DNA from: an uncultured Alphaproteobacteria bacterium
GTDB taxonomy: Bacteria; Pseudomonadota; Alphaproteobacteria; Caulobacterales; Caulobacteraceae
Assembly: GCA_903860975.1 (NCBI GenBank)
Contig: CAIOSI010000002.1
Coordinates: 53,384 to 117,383 of the forward strand
Direction: 5' to 3'
Length of the DNA: 64,000 bases
The notes under the pieces are model-generated. The model did not search any database, was not told where the DNA came from, and saw only the letters and a list, made by a program, of their open reading frames with translations. Made by a program: the position numbers and the translations under genes. Shown here piece after piece: positions 25,074 through 35,798 of this stretch. The number at the start of each line of letters is the position of its first letter. Positions within the stretch are counted from its first letter, which is position 1.

Positions 25074-25182
25074 AAAGGTCCCCTCGGGCGATCAGCTGCC
25101 AAGTGGGCGCCGTGCCAGCCACCGTCAAGGCGTGAAGCAGCCTTATCGAGACAAGGACATTAGGACTCGCAAAGCCTCACTT

Positions 25183-25197
25183 GTTCTGTTTTTGTTC
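25183..25197 (+). promoter_or_regulatory. LexA (SOS) box, alphaproteobacterial GTTC-N7-GTTC type
   Basis: GTTC at 25183-25186 and GTTC at 25194-25197 are separated by exactly 7 nt (TGTTTTT). This direct-repeat arrangement is the known alphaproteobacterial LexA operator. It ends 5 nt before the ATG of a small zinc-ribbon-like gene. One or two such matches are expected by chance in a window this size, so position is the main support. Confidence 0.5.
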
Positions 25198-25202
25198 TAA
25201 TC

Positions 25203-25517
25203 ATGGATCTGGAGATGCGCGTCATCCCGACGGCCGAAGAGGCTACACTGGGCGATCACCGCCACTTCCCCGGCGCGCGCCTGCTGATCGCATGTTCGTT
25301 ATGCGGTTGGTCGAAGAGTTATCGGGTCGAGCGGGTGATCGAACGCCTGCGCCAATTGAAAACCGGGGGATATGCGACAGGGCTCACCCAGGTCGCGCGT
25401 CGCGTTGCCTGGCCCTGCCCCGGCTGCGGCCGCGTCCACTGGCGCGCCAGCTTTGCCTGGCCGCCGGGGATCGATGAGCGGGAGGTCAAGCGGCTGGCGA
25501 ACCGGTATCGGAATTGA
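25203..25517 (+). CDS. Small zinc-ribbon-like protein, possibly SOS-regulated
   Basis: The protein has 104 residues with two CxxC pairs: ARLLIACSLCGWSKSYRVER and VAWPCPGCGRVHWRASFAWP, which together could bind one zinc ion. A basic helix lies between them (VIERLRQLKTGGYATGLTQV). The start at 25203 is 5 nt after a GTTC-N7-GTTC LexA-type repeat and lacks a clear ribosome-binding site, so the transcript may be leaderless or the true start the ATG at 25215. I do not recognise a named family. A nucleic-acid-related role is a guess from the ribbon and context. Confidence 0.65.
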   Translation: MDLEMRVIPTAEEATLGDHRHFPGARLLIACSLCGWSKSYRVERVIERLRQLKTGGYATGLTQVARRVAWPCPGCGRVHWRASFAWPPGIDEREVKRLANRYRN

Positions 25518-25609
25518 CTGGTTTTAGGGACTATCCGCACCCCAGCTCGCGGACTATTGCGTTCCATAGCCTCGGCCACTCCCGCTGCCATTATAGGAAC
25601 GCCAAAACG

Positions 25610-26116
25610 ATGAACTCCGGACGGTTGAGGACGCTAACCCTCGCAACAACGGCCCTGGCTTGCATCCTCATGCAGCCGTGGGTCGCCACTGCCCAGCCCG
25701 CTGCAAAACCCCCCACTGCTGCGCCCATGCAAAGCCCGGCTGACTATCTCGCCATCAATGCGAAGAAGCCCGGCGTTCAGTCCCTGCCTTCTGGCCTTCA
25801 GTATAAGATCGTCCAGTCTGGCCCACCTGGTTCCTCGCCCAAACCTGGCGACGTGATCAAGGTCCACTACGAAGGCGCGCTGACCAACGGTCAGGTCTTC
25901 GACTCCTCTTTTGAACGCAACAAACCGTTGGTGATGCCTCTGGCCAACCTTGTGCCAGCCTGGATGGAAGCCCTACCGCGCATGCACCCGGGCGATGAAT
26001 GGATGCTCTATGTCCCGCCGGAGCTTGGCTACGGCCCCGAAGGCTCCGGGCCCATCCCGCCCAACAGCGTCCTCGTCTTCCGGATCAAATTCCTGGGCAT
26101 GCTCAGCGCGGATTGA
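25610..26116 (+). CDS. Periplasmic FKBP-type peptidyl-prolyl isomerase
   Basis: The protein has 168 residues from the ATG at 25610. A signal peptide (TLTLATTALACILMQPWVATAQ) is followed by a short linker and one FKBP domain: VQSLPSGLQYKIVQSGPPGS, then PGDVIKVHYEGALTNGQVFD (conserved YxGxLxxGxxFDSS), LVPAWMEALPRMHPGDEWML and PPELGYGPEGSGPIPPNSVL. This is close to FkpA/FklB-type folding helpers of exported proteins. It is 54 bp upstream of paralog copy 3 in the same direction, so the two may be co-transcribed. Confidence 0.92.
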   Translation: MNSGRLRTLTLATTALACILMQPWVATAQPAAKPPTAAPMQSPADYLAINAKKPGVQSLPSGLQYKIVQSGPPGSSPKPGDVIKVHYEGALTNGQVFDSSFERNKPLVMPLANLVPAWMEALPRMHPGDEWMLYVPPELGYGPEGSGPIPPNSVLVFRIKFLGMLSAD

Positions 26117-26170
26117 CGTTCGACGGGCTAGGGTTGAGCCTGCCGCTATCCGGAAGAGAGGGTTGAAGCC

Positions 26171-27271
26171 ATGAAACGTGCGCTGATCATAGCCTTGGCT
26201 GGCGTCGCGCTGGCTGGGTCCATAAGGGCCGAGGACTACCACGCCCCTCGCAATGGTTTCGGCCAGCCTGACTTCAGCGGCAATTGGTCCAACGCGACGC
26301 TGACGCCCCAGATTCGCGCGGCACTTTATGGAATGCGCCGCGCCCAGACGGCGCAGGAAGTGCGCCTGCTCGAAGGTGCCAACGACGCCAAAGACGCCGC
26401 GAGTCGCAAACCCCACGTCGAAGCCGCCGATGTGACCCATTCCAACGCCCGGCCTGGCGTCGAGCCGGAGAACGTCGGCGCCTATGACCGCGCCTGGGTG
26501 GACAACGGCACAGGTGTCATGCGGGTGGCCGGCGAGCCGCGGACCTCGCTGATCACGACCGGCGACGGCCAGCCGCCGCCCCAGAAGGGCCAGCCGTCTC
26601 GCGTCCTCGTCCCTGGCGCCGGGTCACTAGAAGCCGGCCTGAAGGCCGTGAAATTAGCCGCTGAGGCAGACATGTTCGAAGGGCAAGGTAGCGCTGCGGC
26701 TGCGCACTTTGGATCCTACGACAATCCGGAGAACCGCGCGCTGGGCGAGCGGTGCCTGGTCTCCTTTGGTCGCAATGGTGGCCCGCCGATGCTCCCCAAC
26801 GGCTGGTACAACAACAACTACATCTTCGCTCAAAGCCCGACGGCAATCGCGATCGTCGTGGAGATGGTTCACGACGTGCGCACGATCCAGCTCAACGCCA
26901 AGCACCGCACCGACGAGGTTCGCCCTTGGTTCGGTGATAGCATCGGCTGGTGGGAAGGCGACACTTTGGTCGTCGAGACCGACCACTTTCCCCAAAACCA
27001 GGCCTATTTCGGCGCATGGAAAACCTTGAAGATCACCGAGCGTTTCCGTCGCGTGGCCAAAGATAGGCTGAGCTACAAGTTCACCGTCGAAGACCCTTCT
27101 GTTTGGGACAAGCCCTGGGGTGGAGAATACGAGTTCCACCCCCTGAAGGGCCAAGTTCTCGAGTATGCCTGCCATGAAGGCAACTATGCGCTGGCCGGTA
27201 TCCTCTCCGGCGCACGTGCCGAGGAGCGACAGGCCGCCATTGCGAAGTCTTCAACCAACGGAGCGAAATAA
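26171..27271 (+). CDS. Unnamed secreted protein, paralog family copy 3
   Basis: The protein has 366 residues. It has a signal peptide (ALIIALAGVALAGSIRAED) followed by NGFGQPDFSGNWSNATLTPQ, MRVAGEPRTSLITTGDGQPP, PENRALGERCLVSFGRNGGP, YNNNYIFAQSPTAIAIVVEM, WFGDSIGWWEGDTLVVETDH, ERFRRVAKDRLSYKFTVEDP and YACHEGNYALAGILSGARAE. It aligns block by block with copies 1 and 2. This copy replaces the usual KDEV/RDAF stretch with SPTAIAI. It follows the FKBP gene closely and precedes the broken fourth copy. Confidence 0.85.
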   Translation: MKRALIIALAGVALAGSIRAEDYHAPRNGFGQPDFSGNWSNATLTPQIRAALYGMRRAQTAQEVRLLEGANDAKDAASRKPHVEAADVTHSNARPGVEPENVGAYDRAWVDNGTGVMRVAGEPRTSLITTGDGQPPPQKGQPSRVLVPGAGSLEAGLKAVKLAAEADMFEGQGSAAAAHFGSYDNPENRALGERCLVSFGRNGGPPMLPNGWYNNNYIFAQSPTAIAIVVEMVHDVRTIQLNAKHRTDEVRPWFGDSIGWWEGDTLVVETDHFPQNQAYFGAWKTLKITERFRRVAKDRLSYKFTVEDPSVWDKPWGGEYEFHPLKGQVLEYACHEGNYALAGILSGARAEERQAAIAKSSTNGAK

Positions 27272-27363
27272 GCCGCGGCGGGGAACGCCAGCCACGATTG
27301 TAGATAACATTGATATATGAAAGGCTGACATCACCCGGCGAAGCTGCGGGGCGGGGGACAGCC

Positions 27364-27937
27364 ATGAAGATCAGACAGGCCGCAAGCCTACCCGCATGCA
27401 CCGCCTTTCTTGCAGGCTCAGCTGCCTAGCAGCCGCACGCTCCTGCCGCACGAGCCAGGCCCAGCATAGAAGGGGATTGGCGGGTGAAGTTCATCCTACC
27501 GATGGAAGCGGGGACACCCCCAGTTGATCGCGTCAGAAAAAGACGCTCCCGCGATCGCCGCCATCGCCGGTCAGGCTCTGGCGGATGAATTTGCCGCCCA
27601 GTTCGACCCCGAGCTTCCGATGTTGGTGACTCAGTCCGACGGCCTATCAATCGTGCGGGGCAAACGACGAACGCGCGCCGTCGTCGTGCCGGCGGACGGC
27701 AAACTTCCCTATTCGGCTGTGGCGCGAAGGGAGCTCGCCGGACCGGCACCCGATAAAGCGGCTGACAATCCCGAACAGCGCCCCAATGCGGAGCGCTGCC
27801 TGGTGGGGCAAGGCCAGCCACCGCTGTCGTCATTTGCTCTGGACAGCCAGATTCAGATCTTAAAGACGCGCGACCACGTCGTGATCCACGTCGAATACGG
27901 CGACGACGTTCGCATCGTGCCGCCCATACCACATTGA
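27364..27937 (+). pseudogene. Paralog family copy 4, decayed (nonsense, frameshift, 3' truncation)
   Basis: An ATG at 27364 opens a signal peptide (ASLPACTAFLAGSAA) that meets TAG at codon 22 (27427-27429). The same frame then continues PSIEGDWRVKFILPMEAGTP, the counterpart of the PDLxGNWxNATxTP block. At a run of five C (27517-27521) the frame shifts by one base, and the family continues as SDGLSIVRGKRRTRAVVVPA, DNPEQRPNAERCLVGQGQPP and ILKTRDHVVIHVEYGDDVRI. Similarity then stops near 27930 and the MGDS..WEGDTLVVET and CHEGNYAL parts are missing. The copy is divergent from the other three. Confidence 0.75.
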
Positions 27938-28225
27938 GAAGGGGCCGCATGATCGCGGGCACGTCGACGTCTGGCCGTTCGATGAGCACTTCAGGAAAGG
28001 AGACGACGGCCTCGCCGAACGGATTGCTGTCGTCGTCGCCGCCGCCGAACTCGGTTGGCCTGCGGAACCGCAAATTGGATGCATTGCAGAACGACAGCAT
28101 CGCGAAGGTGGGAAAGGCGATGTCGTAGGAGGCCTTATTCGCCGCCACGGTCAGGCGCGGGTCTGTTCCGCGGACGAGCCAAACCCAGGCTCGGCCGAGC
28201 GTGAGGCTCAATGGAAGGCTGGCCT

Positions 28226-28229
<4 letters not shown>
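27930..28229 (-). pseudogene. Truncated unidentified gene downstream of metH
   Basis: From a GTG at 28229 that overlaps the metH stop, the minus strand reads protein-like sequence: RLTVAANKASYDIAFPTFAM, PTEFGGGDDDSNPFGEAVVS and ERPDVDVPAIMRPLLNVVW. At about 27930 it runs into antisense of the decayed paralog, where the composition changes to Arg/Ser-rich noise. I infer a gene fragment cut at this junction. The family is not recognised. A chance open frame is the alternative. Confidence 0.35.
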
Positions 28230-30889
<2,660 letters not shown>

Positions 30890-30893
30890 TGGC

Positions 30894-30998
30894 TCAGTTC
30901 GAGGTCCAGATGACAAAACCCGCGTCGTTCCCGTGCAGGCGCAGGGTTGGGTCCAGAGGGGTCAGATTGGCTGTTCGGGGAAAGGTTATCAGGTTCAC
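30894..30998 (-). CDS. Possible 34-residue peptide between the two MetH genes
   Basis: A GTG at 30998 opens 34 codons ending at TGA (30896-30894), 4 nt before the metH ATG, an arrangement that favours translational coupling. The product opens [20 protein letters not shown] and ends with [12 protein letters not shown], which looks more protein-like than the surrounding frames. Upstream is a G-rich stretch but no textbook Shine-Dalgarno. It may be a leader peptide, a small subunit or the tail of a lost gene. No family is recognised. Confidence 0.4.
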   Translation of the reverse strand: MNLITFPRTANLTPLDPTLRLHGNDAGFVIWTSN

Positions 30999-31052
30999 AG
31001 ATAGCGCCCCCACCCCAATCTCTTCCTGTATGTAGGGGGTCGGCCTAGCGAT

Positions 31053-32114
31053 CTACACAAGCTCAAACGGCTCCAACCCCGCCAACCGCATGGCCGTGGT
31101 CCGTACCGGGATCGGGCGGGGGCTTAAGCCGCGTACCGCGTCGGCGACATGTCGAATGTGGTCTGGTGTCGTACCACAGCAGCCGCCCAGGATGTTGACG
31201 ATACCCTGCTGGGCCCAGTCGTGCAGCGCGTGACCCGTCTGGTCTGGAGTCTCGTCGTACTCTCCCATGGCGTTGGGTAGGCCGGCGTTCGGATAGGCCG
31301 AAACGAGTGTATCGGCGATACGCGAAAGCTCGGCGATGTGGGGGCGCATCAGATCCGCGCCAAGTGCGCAGTTCAGGCCAACGGCAAACGGCTTGGCATG
31401 GCGCACCGAGTTCCAGAAGGCTTCAACCGTCTGGCCGCTGAGCGTGCGGCCGGACCGATCCGTGATCGTGCCAGAAATCCAGATGGGCAGGGATTCAAAA
31501 CCCTCGTCCTGCAAGTCCAAAATAGCCTTGATAGCGGCCTTGCAGTTTAAGGTGTCCGTTATGGTCTCAACTAAAAAGAGATCGACGCCGCCCTCATGCA
31601 GAGCGAGCACCTGTTCGCGATAAGCTTGGTAGACCTGCTCGAAGGTGACCTTTCGGGCGCCTGGATCGTTCACGTCGGAACTCATGGAGAGCATCACCGG
31701 CAATGGGCCGATGGAGCCGGCGACAAAGCGTGGCTTGTGCGGCTCTTTTGCCGTCCAGCGGTCAGCGACCTCGCGAGCGATGCGGGCGCCAGCAAGGTTC
31801 ATGTCGCGAACAGCGGCTTCTTGACCGTATTCGCCCTGGCCGATCGACGTCGAGGAGAACGTATTGGTCTCGCTGATGTCGGCGCCGGCTCTGTAGTAGG
31901 CCTCGTGCAACTCCTCCACGATATCTGGCCGGGTCAGACAAAGGATGTCGTTGTTGCCCTTCATCTGACCGTGGTGGGCCTTGAAGCGATCGCCGCGGTA
32001 GTCCTCTTCGCTCAGCCCTCGCTTCTGGAACATCACGCCCCAAGAGCCATCGAGGATGAGCACGCGTTCCTTGGCCGCAGCCTTCAGCGCCGCAATGCGA
32101 TCAGTCCGGGTCAA
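31053..32114 (-). CDS. Homocysteine S-methyltransferase module of split methionine synthase
   Basis: The protein has 353 residues: [80 protein letters not shown] and [20 protein letters not shown]. The Cys in GLNC and the Cys pair in GGCC are the zinc ligands that activate homocysteine. Length and motifs equal the N-terminal module of full-length MetH. Its ATG overlaps the metF stop (ATGA), and the partner MetH half follows after 163 bp in the same direction. The two polypeptides presumably assemble into one enzyme. Confidence 0.93.
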   Translation of the reverse strand: MTRTDRIAALKAAAKERVLILDGSWGVMFQKRGLSEEDYRGDRFKAHHGQMKGNNDILCLTRPDIVEELHEAYYRAGADISETNTFSSTSIGQGEYGQEAAVRDMNLAGARIAREVADRWTAKEPHKPRFVAGSIGPLPVMLSMSSDVNDPGARKVTFEQVYQAYREQVLALHEGGVDLFLVETITDTLNCKAAIKAILDLQDEGFESLPIWISGTITDRSGRTLSGQTVEAFWNSVRHAKPFAVGLNCALGADLMRPHIAELSRIADTLVSAYPNAGLPNAMGEYDETPDQTGHALHDWAQQGIVNILGGCCGTTPDHIRHVADAVRGLSPRPIPVRTTAMRLAGLEPFELV

Positions 32115-33040
32115 GCCGCAGCCTCCTTCGGTTCCTCGGGTTCGCGCACGCCCAGTACGCGGCAGATCGCGTACGTAAGGTCAGCACGGTTAAGGGTGTA
32201 GAAGTGGAAGTCGGAAAATCCCTCTTCCGCCAGCCGGGCGCACATCTCGGTCGCCACAGAGCAGGCGAGCAGCCGGCGCGTTTCAGGGTCCTTGTCGAGC
32301 CCATCGAAGAGGTTGGCGAGCCAGCCGGGAAGCTGAATGCCGATCGGCCCGGACATCTTCTTGAGGCCCTTGAAGTTGGTCACCGGCATGATCCCCGGCG
32401 AAATCGGGATGGTGACACCGGCCTTCCGCACGCGGTCCATAAAGCGCAAGAAACCATCCAGATCGAAGAAGAACTGGGTGATCGCGCGCGTCGCGCCGGC
32501 ATCGATCTTTGCCTTCAGGACATCGATGTCGTGGTCGATCGATGGGCTTTCTGGATGGATGTGCGGATAGAGCCCGACGCTGACTTCGAAGTCGCCAATG
32601 GCGCGGATGCCGGCCGTAAGTTCCGTGGCGTTAGCGTAACCATCGGTGCGCGGCACGTAGGCACCGCCGATTTGGCCGGGCGGGTCACCGCGTAGAGCCA
32701 CGATGTGGCGTATGCCGGCGTCCCAGTAGCCCTGGATCACCTCGTCGACCTCGGCGCGCGAAGCTTCGACGCAGGTCAGATGGGCGGCCGGCCGCAGGGT
32801 TGTCTCCTTCAGCATCCGCAACACCGTGCGATGGGTGCGGTCGCGTGTCGAACCGCCAGCCCCATAGGTCACCGAAACGAAAGTCGGATCCAACGGCTCG
32901 AGCCGGCGGATTGCGTCCCACAAGGTCTCTTCAGCCTCCGGCGTTTTGGGCGGAGAGAATTCGAAGGAAACGTTGGGACGAGGACTTGCGCCAGCGCCAG
33001 CGCGCGCGATCGGTCCAAGAACCTTGTCAGACGGGCTCAT
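32111..33040 (-). CDS. metF: Methylenetetrahydrofolate reductase
   Basis: The protein has 309 residues. SFEFSPPKTPEAEETLWDAI, FVSVTYGAGGSTRDRTHRTV, AAHLTCVEASRAEVDEVIQG and IVALRGDPPGQIGG are the MetF signatures (FAD-binding barrel with the catalytic Glu in FEFSPPK). FPISPGIMPV-type and ITQFFFDLDGFLRFMDRV segments follow. It reduces methylene-THF to methyl-THF, the methyl donor for the adjacent MetH genes. ATGA overlaps exist on both sides, so it is coupled with the upstream regulator and the downstream homocysteine module. Confidence 0.95.
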   Translation of the reverse strand: MSPSDKVLGPIARAGAGASPRPNVSFEFSPPKTPEAEETLWDAIRRLEPLDPTFVSVTYGAGGSTRDRTHRTVLRMLKETTLRPAAHLTCVEASRAEVDEVIQGYWDAGIRHIVALRGDPPGQIGGAYVPRTDGYANATELTAGIRAIGDFEVSVGLYPHIHPESPSIDHDIDVLKAKIDAGATRAITQFFFDLDGFLRFMDRVRKAGVTIPISPGIMPVTNFKGLKKMSGPIGIQLPGWLANLFDGLDKDPETRRLLACSVATEMCARLAEEGFSDFHFYTLNRADLTYAICRVLGVREPEEPKEAAA

Positions 33041-34008
33041 GCCGCGCTCCTTTGGCGCTCTTGGCCGCGTTCGGCGGTCCAGATTTTGACGGTGAGCCCG
33101 GCCTGGTCAGTGGGGGGAAGCTCGGCGACACGCACGTTACGTAGGCCCGCCTCAGCCAGCCAACGGCTCATCTCCACGTCGGGGAAACCCAGCCTGCGAT
33201 GTTGGTGCTGCTCACGCAAAAACTCGAGCCTGTGTGGGGCGAAATCGATAATGATCAGCTTGCCGCTGCCCGCCACGATGCGCGCGGCTTCTTTCACGGC
33301 CGCGGCCGGGTCGGCCAGGTAGTGCAAGACCTGGTGGACCACGACCAAGTCGGCACTCTCGCTCGAAAGACGGGTCGCGAAAATGTCGCCATGGCGCAAC
33401 TCACAGCGCGCCAAGCCTGCCTCAATCACGCGCTTGCGCGCCAGGTTTAGCATCTGCTGGGACAGGTCGAGGCCGAGGGCGGCATCAGCATGCGGCCCCA
33501 GCAAGGTCAGCATCCGCCCAGTGCCTGACCCCAAGTCCACGAGCCGCCTGAAGGGTCCGTGTCCCGCAGCGGTCATGATCGCGGCCTCGACGTCGGCGTC
33601 AGAGACATAGAGCGAGCGGATTTCGTCCCAGCGCGCCGCATTGCGGGCGAAGTATTCGCCAGCCGCGTCGGCGCGCTCTGCCCACACCGTTTGTAGTCGC
33701 TCGCCATCGCGCTGCAGGACCGGGTCGGCCGGATCAATTGCAGCCAAGATTTGGGCGGCCAGCTCTGCGCAGCGGCCCGATCCCGTCAGGCGGTAAAACA
33801 CCCATGCTCCATCGGGAAACCGCTCGACCAAACCGGCATCAGCCAGCAGCTTTAGGTGTCGAGAAACCCTCGGCTGGCTTTGATCCAGCACGCGGCACAG
33901 CTCAAGAACGGCAAGTTCTTCGCGCGCCAAAAGTGCTAAGATGCGCAACCGCGACGGTTCGCCCGCTGAGCGCAGCACCTCGACAGTCTGGATCGAAGAG
34001 AGTTTCAT
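33037..34008 (-). CDS. ArsR-family regulator fused to a SAM-methyltransferase domain (SahR-like)
   Basis: The protein has 323 residues. Residues 1-85 are an ArsR winged helix (EVLRSAGEPSRLRILALLAR, then LDQSQPRVSRHLKLLADAGL). Residues 130-310 are a class I methyltransferase (RLVDLGSGTGRMLTLLGPHA, ALGLDLSQQMLNLARKR, ADLVVVHQVLHYLADPAAAV). Fusions of this type head metF/metH operons in alphaproteobacteria and fit the SahR group described as sensing S-adenosylhomocysteine. The methyltransferase fold may serve as the effector pocket; that is inference. It overlaps metF by 4 bp. A palindrome sits just before the ATG and no Shine-Dalgarno is visible. Confidence 0.88.
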   Translation of the reverse strand: MKLSSIQTVEVLRSAGEPSRLRILALLAREELAVLELCRVLDQSQPRVSRHLKLLADAGLVERFPDGAWVFYRLTGSGRCAELAAQILAAIDPADPVLQRDGERLQTVWAERADAAGEYFARNAARWDEIRSLYVSDADVEAAIMTAAGHGPFRRLVDLGSGTGRMLTLLGPHADAALGLDLSQQMLNLARKRVIEAGLARCELRHGDIFATRLSSESADLVVVHQVLHYLADPAAAVKEAARIVAGSGKLIIIDFAPHRLEFLREQHQHRRLGFPDVEMSRWLAEAGLRNVRVAELPPTDQAGLTVKIWTAERGQERQRSAA

Positions 34009-34013
34009 CGAAT

Positions 34014-34041
34014 ACATAAAGATATCTTTATGTCTTTATGT
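34014..34041 (-). promoter_or_regulatory. Putative operator of the methionine operon: perfect 20-bp palindrome plus an extra half-site
   Basis: ACATAAAGATATCTTTATGT at 34014-34033 is its own reverse complement, and a further CTTTATGT copy abuts it (34034-34041). It is AT-rich in a GC-rich setting and lies 5 nt upstream of the regulator's ATG. That is the position expected for an autoregulatory ArsR-type site covering the promoter. Confidence 0.75.
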
Positions 34042-34337
34042 CAAGTTAACGTCGACCGGAGCCTTCGCGAAGACTCCATCCAAATCGTCGGCGATGAAAC
34101 TGACCATGAAGGATCCGCTCCAGGGCGCGCCATATTCCGTTGAGCCCCAAACACGCTCCCGTTAGCGCTGCCGATCGCCGGGGGCGGCCACATCAAATGG
34201 CCTCAAGCCTTGATCTCAAGCCTATGCACACGGGCGTTCAAATCACGCCCGGTCTTAGGGTTTCGCGCCTTGGAGACGAAGCCGCCGATCCCGAGAACCC
34301 GAACCATCCCAACTGCCCTCGCTCAACCCGCATCGGC

Positions 34338-35264
34338 CTAGACCACCGGGCTTGCGAGCGGCTGGCCCGCCAAGAACCTTTGCACATTGTCGATGGATTG
34401 GGCGACCATGAGGGGTACCGCCTCGCTGCTGCTACCGGCTGTGTGCGGGGTGAGCACGGTATTGGGTAAGTCCGCCCAGAGCTCGGCAGGCGTCGGCTCG
34501 GTCGTAAAAACGTCGAGGGCCGCACGCCATAGACGCCCATCTCTTAGCGCCGCCGACAATGCGTCCTCGTCGATCAGCGAGCCCCGGGCGACGTTGACGA
34601 TCAGGCCTTGAGCTCCCACAGCCTCGATGATCTCGCGGGAGATCAGGCCTCGGTTGGACGACTCCACCCTGCAGGCGACCACCAAGATGTCACTGGCCTG
34701 AGCCAGTTGGAGAAGGCTCTCGGCGCGTGGCCAGGCCGCCGCCTTCGCCCTGGGACCCCACCAGCAGACATTGAGCCGCATGGCCTCGGCGCGCCGAGCC
34801 ACAGCAGCCCCAATGTGACCCAGTCCGACCACGCCCAGAGTGCGGCCACTGAGGCTCGGCTGCGGGCTCAACCGGTCCTCTTGGCGCCAGCGCCCTTCGC
34901 GAACGGTGCGGTCCCAGGCTGGAATGTTGCGCCAGGCGCTAATCAGCAAGCCGATGGCGTGGTCGGCGACATCCTCGGCATTAAGGCCCTCAGCGTGACT
35001 AACTTCGATCCCGCGTGCACGACACCAATTCACGTCGACGCCGTCATATCCGACACTGACGCAGGCGATTAGTCCTAGGCCCGGTAAGCTCGACAGAAAC
35101 TCTTCTGTCAGAATAGATTCCCCGAGATGGACGATGGCGCGCACATTGGGCCGCTGGGTGTCGCTGAGCTCCCAGGCCCGCGCCATCGTCAATCCCGCCG
35201 CCGCAAACCTCGGCTCCAGTACGCCCAACATTGGAACCGAAATCAGCACTAACGGCTCGGACAT
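34338..35264 (-). CDS. D-2-hydroxyacid dehydrogenase (NAD(P)-dependent)
   Basis: The protein has 308 residues. The N-terminal substrate domain has LIACVSVGYDGVDVNWCRAR and the segment SHAEGLNAEDVADHAIGLLI. The nucleotide-binding domain has LGVVGLGHIGAAVARRAEAM (GxGxxG), VNVARGSLIDEDALSAALRD (catalytic Arg), LDVFTTEPTPAELW (Glu) and NTVLTPHTAGSSSEA (His). It is the glyoxylate/hydroxypyruvate-reductase-like branch of the family, and substrate preference cannot be read. It appears monocistronic. Confidence 0.92.
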   Translation of the reverse strand: MSEPLVLISVPMLGVLEPRFAAAGLTMARAWELSDTQRPNVRAIVHLGESILTEEFLSSLPGLGLIACVSVGYDGVDVNWCRARGIEVSHAEGLNAEDVADHAIGLLISAWRNIPAWDRTVREGRWRQEDRLSPQPSLSGRTLGVVGLGHIGAAVARRAEAMRLNVCWWGPRAKAAAWPRAESLLQLAQASDILVVACRVESSNRGLISREIIEAVGAQGLIVNVARGSLIDEDALSAALRDGRLWRAALDVFTTEPTPAELWADLPNTVLTPHTAGSSSEAVPLMVAQSIDNVQRFLAGQPLASPVV

Positions 35265-35798
35265 CGTCGCCCCATCCCTTCAACAAACAAGCCGCCTCTA
35301 TACCCAAGCCCGCGACAACACGTCATTCGCTGTGAGCAGATTGGGCTCGCCCGGCAGGCAAAAAAACATCACCAGAACAAGTCCAGCCCTTGAACGACAA
35401 TCTGATTGCGAAGGCCTCGCATGTGGCTCGTGTTCAGCTCAGATGTCCGTCGCTCGCCAAGCTTAACTCGCAAACCATCGGTCTTCAGAAAAGCCCCGCG
35501 GTGAGCGGCACAGCGGCCGGGTAATAACGCTTGACGACGTTTCCCCACTCTGGCGGCAACGCGATTACCCCGCCGCTGGGTCGCCCAGACGGTGTCGGAC
35601 TTCGGCTTACGGATGACGCGCCAGGATCTACCGATGATGGCGGTCATGGGTCTGGGCGCGCGCCCTGGACGACTGGACCTTCCTATGCGTTGTCCAGCCC
35701 GCCAGCCCTGCGGGTGGGCCAGGCTAGCGGCGACGTTCGGTTGCTAACCCGCTCTGCTTCACGCGACGCCCCGCTATGCGGTGGGTGAAACCACACCT
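35265..35798. other. 534-bp gap without a recognisable gene
   Basis: Between the start of the 2-hydroxyacid dehydrogenase gene and the 3' end of ettA I see no coding frame with a ribosome-binding site or family motif, no tRNA-like cloverleaf and no T-run terminator. A short A-run (near 35362) and mixed composition suggest degraded sequence. It may hold the dehydrogenase promoter. Confidence 0.45.

Noticed and set aside
30890..31052. Possible cobalamin or SAM riboswitch between the MetH genes
   Set aside because: No B12-box-like GCCACTG element or other riboswitch consensus was found. The gap is better explained by the small coupled frame.
34036..34174. Short minus-strand open stretch (ending AKAPVDVNLT) that terminates within the methionine-operon palindrome
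   Set aside because: Although fairly protein-like, it has only an internal ATG, gives about 23 codons, and lies in a promoter region. It is too weak to call even as a remnant.
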